From contig JAGSYV010000065.1 in the NCBI GenBank assembly GCA_018262505.1, positions 1 through 38,585 of the forward strand: a stretch of 38,585 nt of DNA, in the 5' to 3' direction. Of this stretch, positions 1-7,504 are shown one piece after another. This DNA comes from Pseudomonadota bacterium (GTDB lineage: Bacteria > Pseudomonadota > Alphaproteobacteria > Rhizobiales > Pleomorphomonadaceae). Made by a program: the position numbers and the translations under genes. The stretch's first letter is position 1, and every line of letters starts with the position of its first letter. Under the pieces are notes generated by a model. It ran no database searches. It had not been told where the DNA came from and saw only the letters and a list, made by a program, of their open reading frames with translations.

Positions 1-72
1 CCGCGCTAGCGGGGCAATGACGACCAGAACGACTGCCGCCGCCATCAATGCCAACAAGACCCAGAAAACCAT
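1..72 (-). CDS. ccmI: Cytochrome c maturation protein CcmI, N-terminal fragment (partial)
   Basis: The minus strand from 72 to the window edge encodes 24 residues beginning MVFWVLLALMAAA and ending PLAR: a short start followed by one hydrophobic helix. This is the usual N-terminal membrane anchor of CcmI (CycH in rhizobia), which holds the TPR-containing apocytochrome c chaperone of the cytochrome c maturation machinery in the inner membrane. The start codon follows a weak purine stretch (AAGAGCTAAGG). The assignment rests on this short segment together with position: in rhizobia the cycHJKL (ccmI, ccmE, ccmF, ccmH) genes lie next to feuP and feuQ, and feuP/feuQ-like genes lie just upstream here. 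The rest of the gene is outside the window. The 132 bases between this start and the preceding gene hold nothing recognisable beyond the translation start. Confidence 0.62.
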   Translation of the reverse strand, partial: MVFWVLLALMAAAVVLVVIAPLAR

Positions 73-204
73 CCTTAGCTCTTTCCCGAGCCATCGGCCT
101 CGCGTCAGCGCACCGATGCCCCATGCCGAATAGGGCAATGCCGGCGGTTTCTCAATGGACTTCTGAGTGAATTTGAGAAGGATTCCAAAAAAGCCCGGAA
201 GCGA

Positions 205-1602
205 TCATGCCGCTGGCCGTGACGTCTTGAGCTGCTGTTCTTTGCTGCGCCGCAGGTGGGAGGCGTAATCCTCGCCATAGAGGAAGGCGGAGGCCTTGAT
301 GAGGTGATCAACCGCCGACAGCGTGACAATTCGCGCCTCGCCGTCAAGGTTGCGCAGCCGGGTTGGCAGATCAAGAGCGTAAAGTTCAATCGCCTGGTCC
401 ACCAACGGCGTCAGGCGGCCGATCAGGCCATTGACCGCCAGGGCGTCGCGGGATTTGCTCGCCGCCGCGAAAATGGCGCACAAGAACACGACTTCGGCAC
501 CATCGGCGGGGCCGGGATAAGGAGTTTCCTGCACGCGGAATGCGCGCCGCATCGCCGGCAGCAACTTGTCGAATTCCGCGAACAGCATCTCCGAAAAACG
601 CCGCTTGATGGCGACCATCCGCTGTTGCCACCACCCATCGCCGTCAATATCGAGGCCATTGGCGAGCTCGTTGAGAACCGACCGGAAGACGCCGATTTGC
701 GTGACGGCGTCGGCAGCATTGCGGCTGCCGCGCAGAATAGTGAGGAAGCGCGAGGCGGCGCGGTCGGCAGCGGCGAATCCGAGATCGATGAAGGCCGCCG
801 CCGTCGGGGTGGGACGGATGCGACGAGCCGTTTCGCCGCGCGCCAGCAGCTTGGCGAAGGCGATCAGCGGAGCGACCGACGATTGCCGACGAAATACGCC
901 GCCAGCGACCCAACCGGCAGTATGAGGATACTTGGTGAGGTAGGTGGCGATCTGTTCGAGAAGCCCCCTGTCGGCGGAACCGGAATCGAGCAGATGCACG
1001 ATGGCCGCGCTCAGCGTGGGCAGGTCATCCAGGTGATCGCGCACCGCGATCATGTCGTCCACTTCGCCGCGAGCCAACTCGCCGCCAATGCGCGACATGA
1101 AGCGCTGTTGCCGTTTCGGCTCGTCGGCAATCGTCTCGATATGCCGGGCCAGTGTCTCGAACAGGCGTCGTTCCAGCCGCGTCGCCTCTTGGCGATAGGC
1201 GGCGGCATCCGGCAGCGTCGGCATGGTCGAGGGGGCATTCCACACGGCAAATTCCGCCGGCAAAAGCTCGGCGGAGGCATAGGTCCACAGATGGGACAGC
1301 GTCGCTGCCGTCACGAAGCCGCGCGCGGGGGCCGTCAGTCTTTCCTCGATCGTGTAGGGCTCGAAGGCGCTAAAGACCAACCTTCGCATGTCCGGCGTTC
1401 CGCCGGCCGCTGCCTGCCGGGCGGGACTGCGACTTTCCGCGACGGCGCGGGCCGCCTCGAGAATGAGACGGCGGCGGGCATCGATCTCCACGGGAACGGC
1501 TTGGTCGGTTTCCAGCCGGCGGACCAGCATGCCACGCGCCCGCGGCGTCAGGCCCCGCAAGAAAGTTTCGGCCTTGTCGGTCACCGCCGCGCGCCCGTCC
1601 AT
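205..1602 (-). CDS. Conserved protein of unknown function (465 aa)
   Basis: A 465-residue, probably cytoplasmic, mostly helical protein with no signal peptide and no clear membrane segment. It starts MDGRAAVTDKAETFLRGLTP, and the early phrase 'DKAETFLRGLTPRARGMLVRRLE' style is basic and amphipathic; the C-terminal third contains several Ala/Leu-rich helices. I recognise it only as the kind of uncharacterised protein found near the feu/ccm region in Hyphomicrobiales, and I assign no function. The ATG at 1602 is preceded by a weak GGGA. It lies between the terminator of the lipoprotein gene and ccmI, all on the minus strand, so it may be transcribed with ccmI from a promoter in the roughly 90 bases upstream. 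A similarly long open frame exists on the opposite strand, but it resembles nothing and is taken as a shadow. Confidence 0.72.
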   Translation of the reverse strand: MDGRAAVTDKAETFLRGLTPRARGMLVRRLETDQAVPVEIDARRRLILEAARAVAESRSPARQAAAGGTPDMRRLVFSAFEPYTIEERLTAPARGFVTAATLSHLWTYASAELLPAEFAVWNAPSTMPTLPDAAAYRQEATRLERRLFETLARHIETIADEPKRQQRFMSRIGGELARGEVDDMIAVRDHLDDLPTLSAAIVHLLDSGSADRGLLEQIATYLTKYPHTAGWVAGGVFRRQSSVAPLIAFAKLLARGETARRIRPTPTAAAFIDLGFAAADRAASRFLTILRGSRNAADAVTQIGVFRSVLNELANGLDIDGDGWWQQRMVAIKRRFSEMLFAEFDKLLPAMRRAFRVQETPYPGPADGAEVVFLCAIFAAASKSRDALAVNGLIGRLTPLVDQAIELYALDLPTRLRNLDGEARIVTLSAVDHLIKASAFLYGEDYASHLRRSKEQQLKTSRPAA

Positions 1603-1692
1603 ATCGAATCCCGTAAACTAGTCCTTTACCAAACGATCTTGCCGCAAGATGGTTGATGACTGGTAACGAACGGGGCCTAAAGCGAGAATGCG

Positions 1693-1717
1693 AAAAGGCC
1701 GGCTCAAGGAGCCGGCC
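1693..1717 (-). terminator. Rho-independent terminator of the glycine-zipper lipoprotein gene
   Basis: A perfect 9-bp inverted repeat, GGCCGGCTC / GAGCCGGCC, with a 3-base loop is followed on the minus strand by TTTT. It lies about 33 bases after the lipoprotein stop codon and separates that gene from the next minus-strand gene. Confidence 0.85.
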
Positions 1718-1749
1718 CTTCCTGGACGATGCAAAGATTAGGGACGAAT

Positions 1750-2214
1750 TCAGCCGACAACCTGCCAGCTGCCATCCGGATTTTGGCAGGCGGTGCCACG
1801 CGCCACCTGCGGCTGACCGTCGATGTAGACGGTGTTGGTGTAGGGGCGGCAGGTGCGGTTGTTGACATAGGCGACCGGACCCGGGTTGACCGTTCCGTAG
1901 ACGCCGTTCTGCGGGTTCCGCCACTGCTGCGGAGCACCGGTGTCGAGCGCCTGAACACTGGCCGCAGTGTTGTAACGCTGCGAGTCGGCGTCGAGAGCTG
2001 CGCCGATCTGGTTACCCAGGAAGCCGCCAAGCAGAGCGCCACCAGCGATGGCTGCCACCTTGCCGCTGCCCGAGCCGAAAGCCGAGCCGAGAGCAGCGCC
2101 ACCGACAGCGCCGGCCAGCGTGCCAAGCGTCGCGTTCTGGTTCCCGCCACCCGTGGCGCATCCAGTCAGCAGGGAAGCCGCCAGGCCGACGATTACAAGT
2201 TTCTTCAACAGCAT
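1750..2214 (-). CDS. Glycine-zipper outer-membrane lipoprotein (17-kDa surface antigen/RT0821-like)
   Basis: A 154-residue predicted lipoprotein. Residues 1-17 form a lipoprotein signal peptide with lipobox LLTG-C and the lipidated Cys at about residue 18. Residues about 28-75 are a Gly/Ala-rich glycine-zipper segment (GTLAGAVGGAALGS, then GGALLGGFLGNQIGAALD), the 2TM pattern found in the rickettsial 17-kDa antigen/Lpp0805 group. The C-terminal half contains a small polar domain with two Cys (NRTCRPY and GTACQNPDG) that could form a disulfide. Such proteins are believed to sit in or under the outer membrane; a precise role is not established. The gene has an upstream GGAG, a 166-bp gap from the kinase gene and its own terminator, so it is probably a separate transcription unit. 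Confidence 0.85.
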   Translation of the reverse strand: MLLKKLVIVGLAASLLTGCATGGGNQNATLGTLAGAVGGAALGSAFGSGSGKVAAIAGGALLGGFLGNQIGAALDADSQRYNTAASVQALDTGAPQQWRNPQNGVYGTVNPGPVAYVNNRTCRPYTNTVYIDGQPQVARGTACQNPDGSWQVVG

Positions 2215-2380
2215 TGCTCCGGTCTCCGAGAATGGAACGAATTATATTGGGCGAGTCGCCCTTGACACTTGTAGTGGCCTGAAACCATGGCCGAATTTTG
2301 TTTCCGACTTATTCTTGTTGCCAGCGGCCTCCCATCTTCCCGATTACTGCCCCCATCGTCCAGCGCCCCGTCAATGGATT

Positions 2381-3763
2381 TCAACTCAGGGGAATGCGAA
2401 AGGTCACCGAAAGCCCGCCGAGCCCAGCCCGATCGAGAACCAGCGATCCACCATAGGTCTCGGCGATCTCAGCCGCGATGGCGAGGCCGAAACCTGATCC
2501 GGGCAACGTCTCGTCGAGACGTTTGCCTCGGCCGAGCACCTCGGCATAGGCCGCAGGCGGCAAGCCTGGCCCGTCGTCCTCGACGCAGATGACCACCAGC
2601 GGGCGGTCACGGTCGGCCCTGTCGACCGACAGCGCAATGCGCACCTGTTCGCGCCCATATTTGCAGGCATTGTCCATGAGATTGCCAATCAGCTCCTCAA
2701 GGTCGCGCCGCTCGATGCGGGCCTTGGGATGTCCGACACCCGGCGCGTCGAGGTAGAGGCTGCGATCGGGATAGGCTCGGCTCAGAACGCGGATCAGGCC
2801 TTCCAGCGAATGGCGAACATCGGCCACCGCCCCAACCAACTTGCGATCGGCGGCGAGCCGCGCCCGGTCGAGATAGCGGTCTACCTCGGCCCGCATCACC
2901 GTCACCTGCTCGACCACCTTGTCCGCCAACGCCCCGCCTTCGGCGCGCGCCTCGTTCAGGATCACCGCGAGCGGGGTCTTCAGGGCATGGGCAAGATTGC
3001 CGACCTGCGTCCGCGACCGATCGACGATGGCGCTGTTGGTTTCGATGAGAGCGTTGAGCTCCTTGCCGAGCGCGGCGATCTCGCGTGGCAGCCGGCCTTC
3101 GAGGCGGTTGGCGCGCCCCTCGCGGATGTCCGCGAGACGGCGGCTCATGGCGGCGAGTGGCCTCAGACCAAAGCGAACCTGCAGCCCGGCGGCGGCAACG
3201 AGGCCGAGCGCGAAGGCGGCCAGCGTCGCAAACACCTGAAAGCGGAAGGTGGAGATCTCGTCGGCAAGTTCGGCGACGTTACCGGTGACGTGGAGATCGA
3301 ACATCCGGCCGTTGCTGAGAAAGATGCGCTGCGTCGCGTGGCGGAGCGCGATGCCGGCGGGATCGCTCGCATCATTGGTCACCACCACGCCGTTGTTGGG
3401 CGGTGGCGGCAGCGCCAGCACCTCGCCAAACAGGGATTGACTGGTGGCGATGGTGGTCTGGGACTTGGCATCGACCACCACCCAGTACCAGCCGGACTGG
3501 TAGCGGCCGAAGCGTGGGTCGCCCATGGTGCCGGGATCGGGCACGCCGCCGTCGGGCGTCGACGCGACGACGCCGGCCAGCGTCTTTTCGTAGACGATGA
3601 TGCGTTCGTCGAAGGAGCGGATGAGACTGGCCCGGTAGAGCTCGGTAAGCAGCCAGCCAAAGGCAGCCAGTGCAATCGCCGCCCACAGCGCCGACATGAG
3701 CATCAACCGCAAGGCCAGCGAACTCGTCAGCCATTCGCTCAGTTTTCTGAGGCAAGCCTTCAT
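2381..3763 (-). CDS. feuQ: Sensor histidine kinase, FeuQ-type
   Basis: A 460-residue membrane histidine kinase. A first membrane helix lies at about residues 17-40, a periplasmic sensor region at about 45-172 and a second helix at about 175-195, followed by a HAMP-like stretch (residues 196-245). The phospho-accepting His is H259 in the H-box NLAHALKTPLAV; the N-box NLMDNACKYG begins at residue 361, and the G-boxes EDDGPGLP (395-402) and GSGFGLAIA (422-430) complete the ATPase domain. The H-box AHALKTPL is the type found in the PhoQ/FeuQ branch. The start overlaps the response regulator stop by 4 bases (ATGA), so the two are translationally coupled. In Sinorhizobium FeuPQ governs ndvA and osmoadaptation; transfer of that role to this organism is inference. 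Confidence 0.88.
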   Translation of the reverse strand: MKACLRKLSEWLTSSLALRLMLMSALWAAIALAAFGWLLTELYRASLIRSFDERIIVYEKTLAGVVASTPDGGVPDPGTMGDPRFGRYQSGWYWVVVDAKSQTTIATSQSLFGEVLALPPPPNNGVVVTNDASDPAGIALRHATQRIFLSNGRMFDLHVTGNVAELADEISTFRFQVFATLAAFALGLVAAAGLQVRFGLRPLAAMSRRLADIREGRANRLEGRLPREIAALGKELNALIETNSAIVDRSRTQVGNLAHALKTPLAVILNEARAEGGALADKVVEQVTVMRAEVDRYLDRARLAADRKLVGAVADVRHSLEGLIRVLSRAYPDRSLYLDAPGVGHPKARIERRDLEELIGNLMDNACKYGREQVRIALSVDRADRDRPLVVICVEDDGPGLPPAAYAEVLGRGKRLDETLPGSGFGLAIAAEIAETYGGSLVLDRAGLGGLSVTFRIPLS

Positions 3764-4422
3764 TTTCCGGACGCGACGCGATAGCCGAGACCGCGCACCG
3801 TTTCGATGAAATCGATCCCCATCTTCTTGCGCAACCGGCCGACGAACACCTCGATGGTATTGGAATCGCGATCGAAGTCCTGATCGTAAAGGTGCTCCAC
3901 CAGCTCCGTGCGCGAGATCACCTTGTCCATGTGCAGCATCAGGTACTGAATGAGGCGAAACTCATGGGACGTGAGCTTGATGGGGTTGCCATCAACGGTC
4001 AGGCGTCCAGCCTTGACGTCGAGCCGGACGCGGCCAACTTCCACTTCGTTGGAGGCACGACCGGCGGCGCGGCGTGTCAATGCGCGGAGGCGGGCCAGCA
4101 CCTCCTCCATATGGAACGGCTTGGCGACATAGTCGTCGGCGCCGGCGTCGATGCCGGCGACCTTGTCGCTCCAGCGGTCACGGGCGGTGAGGAGAAGGAC
4201 CGGCACCAATCGGTTGTCCCTGCGCCACGCCTCAAGCACGCTGAGACCATCCATCTTGGGCAGGCCGATGTCGAGAATCACGGCGTCGTAAGGTTCGGTG
4301 TCGCCAAGAAAATGCCCCTCTTCGCCATCGAAGGCGGCGTCGACGGCGTAACCGGCATCGCGACAAGCGGTGACCAACTGCCGGCTTAGGTCGCGGTCGT
4401 CTTCGACCACAAGAATCCGCAT
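3760..4422 (-). CDS. feuP: OmpR-family response regulator, FeuP-type
   Basis: A 220-residue response regulator. The receiver domain (residues 1-115) contains the acidic pair at residues 8-9, the phospho-acceptor D51 in VILDIGLPKMDG, T79 and K101. The C-terminal winged-helix DNA-binding domain occupies about 125-218, with LTSHEFRLIQYL and the recognition helix region DSNTIEVFVGRLRKK. I chose the ATG at 4422 because it is the only start that begins directly with the receiver fold (MRILVVEDD); the open frame extends further upstream without homology and through the preceding gene. It lies 16 bases after the feuN-like gene and overlaps feuQ by 4 bases. The sequence MRIL..EDDRDL and the neighbouring kinase match rhizobial FeuP; the regulated genes cannot be read from this window. 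Confidence 0.9.
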   Translation of the reverse strand: MRILVVEDDRDLSRQLVTACRDAGYAVDAAFDGEEGHFLGDTEPYDAVILDIGLPKMDGLSVLEAWRRDNRLVPVLLLTARDRWSDKVAGIDAGADDYVAKPFHMEEVLARLRALTRRAAGRASNEVEVGRVRLDVKAGRLTVDGNPIKLTSHEFRLIQYLMLHMDKVISRTELVEHLYDQDFDRDSNTIEVFVGRLRKKMGIDFIETVRGLGYRVASGK

Positions 4423-4438
4423 TTTGAGATATCCCGGT

Positions 4439-4735
4439 TCAGCGAAGCCTTTGCCCCGACGTGGCGTCGACCATGATGTTGTCGACCCGTCCGCCCTCAT
4501 GCATGACCGCAAGCTGGTAGACGAGCAATCCACCGCCCTCGCAGAGCCGGGCGTCGACGATTTCTCCATCGATGATGCGGGCGATCACGCTCAGCCGCTG
4601 AACGGCCCCCTTGCCGACGACGGCCTGCGCTTCGGCCGGCGTCAGGCAGCGCGCCTCGGCGGCATGTCCCACAACGATCGGCAGCATCACAAGACACGCC
4701 AAGGCGAGACGGAATCGCTTGCGATTAGTGTTCAT
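4439..4735 (-). CDS. Small periplasmic PepSY-like protein, candidate FeuN-type regulator of FeuQ
   Basis: A 98-residue protein with a signal peptide (MNTNRKRFRLALACLVMLP, cleavage probably after GHAAEA) and a small mature domain containing two Cys, CLTPAEAQ and ARLCEGGG. The end, YQLAVMHEGGRVDNIMVDA followed by TSGQRL, is the strand pattern of PepSY-type domains, which are often periplasmic inhibitors or ligands of sensors. In Sinorhizobium the gene just before feuP, feuN, encodes a small periplasmic inhibitor of FeuQ. Position, size and export signal fit that role, but I cannot align the two proteins here, so the name is not assigned. The ATG at 4735 is preferred over upstream starts because it gives the signal peptide directly. 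No Shine-Dalgarno sequence precedes it, and the start codon lies inside a perfect inverted repeat. Confidence 0.75.
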   Translation of the reverse strand: MNTNRKRFRLALACLVMLPIVVGHAAEARCLTPAEAQAVVGKGAVQRLSVIARIIDGEIVDARLCEGGGLLVYQLAVMHEGGRVDNIMVDATSGQRLR

Positions 4736-4778
4736 GGACCGGACTTTAGCTACCCTAGGCTGAACGGTCCATGAACAC
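4728..4778. repeat. Perfect 14-bp inverted repeat across the feuN-like start codon
   Basis: GTGTTCATGGACCG at 4728-4741 is repeated as its exact reverse complement at 4765-4778, with a 23-base spacer. The start codon of the feuN-like gene (4733-4735) lies in one arm. A third copy of the core GTTCATG occurs at 4793-4799, and a short odd palindrome, AACGCC-C-GGCGTT, lies at 4783-4795. This could be a paired operator (for example for FeuP autoregulation) or, in RNA, a hairpin controlling translation. Which one cannot be told from the sequence. Confidence 0.75.
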
Positions 4779-5015
4779 CGACAACGCCCGGCGTTCATGC
4801 TTTGAGGCGAAAGCAATCACTCGCTTGCGTGACCGCGGCGTTTTCTCTCCACTCCGGTGGCAGATGGGGTGTTACGCCGAAATCCATCCCCTTCAAAACA
4901 TCGCCATAGGGAAACCCCTGTTGGTGGATGGCACGCATACGACTTTTGATCCACCTCAAGGCCTTGTTGCCACGAGAAGCTTAGCTTCAGGACGATGAGA
5001 AGAGGGGGCAGTGAA

Positions 5016-5267
5016 ATGAGCATCCCGCACGAGCTTTCGTTGGAATTCCCGCAGAGCTGGAACGCCATTGAACAGCTTATGCTGTTCGATGCGGTCTTCT
5101 GCGACCTCGCCAGTGCCTATCAAGAGATCAATCGACGCATTTTCCGCATCGAAACGCTGGAGGAGCCGGCCGAGCCGGATGTCCTCGCCGATCTCAAGCG
5201 CCACCGGTCTCTACTCAAGAACGAAATCGCGGCCGCCGTCGCCGCGACCAAATGCGCCGTGGCTTGA
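5016..5267 (+). CDS. Small DUF465/YdcH-like helical protein
   Basis: An 83-residue protein starting MSIPHELSLEFP. The ATG at 5016 is chosen over one at 4995 because it is preceded by a strong AGAGGGGG at good distance. The second half, IFRIETLEEPAEPDVLADLK then RHRSLLKNEIAAAV, resembles the helical hairpin of DUF465 (YdcH), in which a short Glu/Pro turn links two amphipathic helices ending KDEIAA or similar. No biochemical role is known for that family. It is transcribed divergently from the feu operon, with a 280-base shared upstream region, and is followed at once by a strong hairpin, so it appears to be a single-gene unit. The N-terminal 25 residues are not typical of the family, so the assignment is moderate. 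Confidence 0.68.
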   Translation: MSIPHELSLEFPQSWNAIEQLMLFDAVFCDLASAYQEINRRIFRIETLEEPAEPDVLADLKRHRSLLKNEIAAAVAATKCAVA

Positions 5268-5295
5268 CACCCCTCCTCGTTGGGCCTCAGCGCTA

Positions 5296-5330
5296 TAGCC
5301 CGCGCCGTCCCCGTCCGACGGCGCGGGCTA
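5296..5330 (+). terminator. Strong hairpin terminator after the DUF465-like gene
   Basis: A perfect 14-bp stem, TAGCCCGCGCCGTC / GACGGCGCGGGCTA, with a 7-base loop begins 28 bases after the stop codon. No clean T-run follows, so termination could need Rho or the hairpin could act as a 3' stabiliser. Confidence 0.7.
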
Positions 5331-7402
5331 GCCTCGTTGTCTACCTCTCCTAGAGAAATTCGCCTTGGTCGATGGGCGCCGTGACGCTGGGGCAGCGGCA
5401 GTTGGCGTCGCATATTCGTTCATTTTTCCTAACACACCAAGATGGCTATCCGCCGTTCAGACGCAAAGAGTCCGCTCCCCCTGGATTCCGTTGCAAGGCT
5501 CGCCCGATCTTGGGTCATGCCCCTCTTGCCGAACCCGATGGATGGCGCAGTGAGAGGAAGCCGATGCGCGGTGCCACCGATGAGCGGGCTATCCTCCCGC
5601 GGCGCAACGCCGCGGTGGTGGGCGAAGCCGGTGCTCAGCCCGCATGCGCGGCGAGGAGCAGAGCTCTTCCTCCGATGGCAAGGCGATGGCAATCATCACG
5701 CCAGCAGCTTTCCCTCGCAAAGCCGGGTACGGAGCGATGGGAGGCACCCGCACCAAGACGGGCCCAGGGGTGGCGCAGCCAACAACTTATTGGTGCATAT
5801 CTCCTACCGCCCGGAAAATATCGGCTCCTCACGGTCAGCCGCATCGGGTTTCCCGAGCGAGCTGTCATACGGGCCACCCGCGCGTAGTCCCCGCCCGGGC
5901 GGCGCGAGGCTATCCTGTGGCACCAGAGGCAAGGCTGTTTGGCTGAGCCTTACTCGGTCATCCCGACCACGCAAGGGCTCAAGATTGACCCCGGGGACCA
6001 GCAAGCCATCTTCGACCCGCAACCCGACATCTTTGGCCCCGCCCTTTAGACGGTGATTCAGCAAGCTGAGAAAACGCAGGTCAGAGCCAGCACTTGTTCG
6101 TCCTTGCGCCGACACGGCATCACTGACCGGGAGAGTGCCGGATCGACGCGCATCAGGCGAACATCAGGGTTCGCGCCACGCCAGGCGGCTTCAAAGCCGG
6201 TTTTAGCGACTTTGCGAACTGAGTCAGCAAGCTCACAGGTTGATTCCGGCAGCTCAGACTTTGATTCAGAAGTGCCGCCCGAGTCCGGCTCAGCCACTGA
6301 TTCAACCTGGCCCGAGTTTGTGAATCTTCCGAATCACTTACGGGCAACGGTTGAAGTGACGCGTTCCAGGTTCATGCAGTGATTCAAGCGACTGATCCGA
6401 GGGCAACCATGCCCACATTGGAAATGGGCGCTAGGTTTCCCCGCACACTCTGGTGTTTTGTCAGAGGCCTGCACACCACACCGCCGCCACGGCTACGTTC
6501 GCCATCCGGTGAGGAAGCGTCAGGGTCTGGTCAGCGGAGCATGGCCTCGCACCACTCCTGTTCGCTGCGGACATAACCTTCCCGTTCGCAACCACATGCT
6601 CCGCGGCGCGGGGTCTTTTCGCCAAGGTCGGAGGCGGCCGGTATGAAGGATGCTCGCTGGTTTGGGTCGAGCGGACAGTTATCGGAACAATGAAGATACG
6701 GCCCTCGGTTCATGCCTCCCTGTAGTCGGCGCAGCGTCGAAGTGCTCGCCAGCCTAAGTCCGACGCGAGGACCATCCGACGGATAGCAATCTCGGCTCCT
6801 TGCAGTAATCATAGCCGTTGGCGACAGAACGACCTTTAGTTGAGTCCACCCGCGAACGGTGCGCCGTCGCCGGTGCTCCAGCCGATGGCCTCGATCACAT
6901 TCTCCACCTTGTCCGGTCGTCGCTGGCTGGCCCGCCGCGCGAGCAGAGGCCGACGTGCGGTGGACCGCGGGCCGACTGGGGCCTCCCGACGAAGCAGGCC
7001 GATCGGCCGAAGACCGCCGAGCGTCGGCGAAGCACCGTCGAGATATGCCAGGCAGGATGTCGGCGATCTCTCCGATGTGGCTTGCGCCAGACGTCCTGGA
7101 CGGCAGCCATCCGGTCGTCTTCGCCGGGCGATCACCTTGGGTCGGAGACAATTGACCGTTCCGTATCCCGAACGGCTCGATATCTGCGTCGTCGTGTAGG
7201 CTGTCGTAAAGCCACCTTGCGAAAAAAGGCTGTGCCCCATCCTGCGCCTGGGGCCATGTCGCCGGCGCTCGGCGGCCTTGCTCCCCCTGCCTCAAGAGGG
7301 GCGACAGGCGAATTCCTTCTCAATCCCGGATCAACGAACGACGATTCATCTCGCCAAGGGATGGGCGCACGAAGGCGGAAGATCAAGCTCCCATAGCCCC
7401 TT
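5331..7402. other. Gene-poor stretch of about 2.1 kb without a recognisable gene
   Basis: None of the open frames here shows a known motif, a good ribosome binding site or the amino-acid composition of the neighbouring genes; several overlap on both strands with Arg/Pro/Ser-rich translations typical of shadows. Visible structures are a perfect 8-bp hairpin, CCGCGGCG / CGCCGCGG, at 5597-5615 and a degenerate tandem repeat at 6221-6316. The stretch may be the scar of a lost or decayed element, a home for noncoding RNA, or a set of short unrecognised genes. Frames that could be tested are 5442-6056 (+), 6053-6382 (+), 6058-6297 (-), 6531-7295 (-) and 6818-7396 (+); I do not annotate them as genes. 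Confidence 0.55.
6221..6316. repeat. Degenerate tandem repeat with 21/21/18/18-bp units
   Basis: GA(T/G)TC recurs at 6221, 6242, 6263, 6281 and 6299, giving spacings of 21, 21, 18 and 18 bases. Unit 2 (GATTCCGGCAGCTCAGAC...) and unit 4 (GAGTCCGGCTCAGCCAC...) match closely apart from loss of one triplet (AGC). All spacings are multiples of three. On the plus strand the units read as short Asp/Glu-Ser-rich peptides such as ESASSQV, DSGSSDF, ESGSAT. A further TGATTCA lies at 6054 and 6380. Confidence 0.6.
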
Positions 7403-7428
7403 CAGAACAAAACAGGATCATTGTTCTG
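7403..7428. promoter_or_regulatory. 8-bp dyad upstream of the WYL regulator, possible operator
   Basis: CAGAACAA at 7403-7410 and its exact complement TTGTTCTG at 7421-7428 are separated by 10 bases, about 77 bases before the regulator start. The half-site spacing of 18 bases centre to centre suits a dimeric helix-turn-helix protein. Autoregulation by the downstream gene is inference. Confidence 0.4.
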
Positions 7429-7504
7429 GACGCAGGCCGTGGCTGCTGGCATGATTGGCGCGCATTTGTTGTCCGAATCCATTGCCTAACCCCTGGGTCG
7501 TCCC

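Noticed and set aside
256..1656. A 466-codon plus-strand frame opposite the first conserved gene
   Set aside because: It is rich in Arg, Gly, Gln and His without motifs, and mirrors the reading frame of a better supported minus-strand gene; a typical shadow in GC-rich DNA.
2729..3784. A 351-codon plus-strand frame opposite feuQ
   Set aside because: It lies wholly over a histidine kinase whose motifs are all intact; no independent support.
5372..6056. Overlapping plus-strand frames (171 and 204 codons) in the gene-poor stretch
   Set aside because: Two long frames overlap each other out of phase, neither has a ribosome site or a recognisable pattern; I could not support either.
6531..7295. 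A 254-codon minus-strand frame, part of which ends in a GLRLA-like phrase recalling formylglycine-generating enzymes
   Set aside because: The resemblance is limited to a few residues (SDGPRVGLRLA) and none of the catalytic context is present; it is not enough to call a decayed gene.
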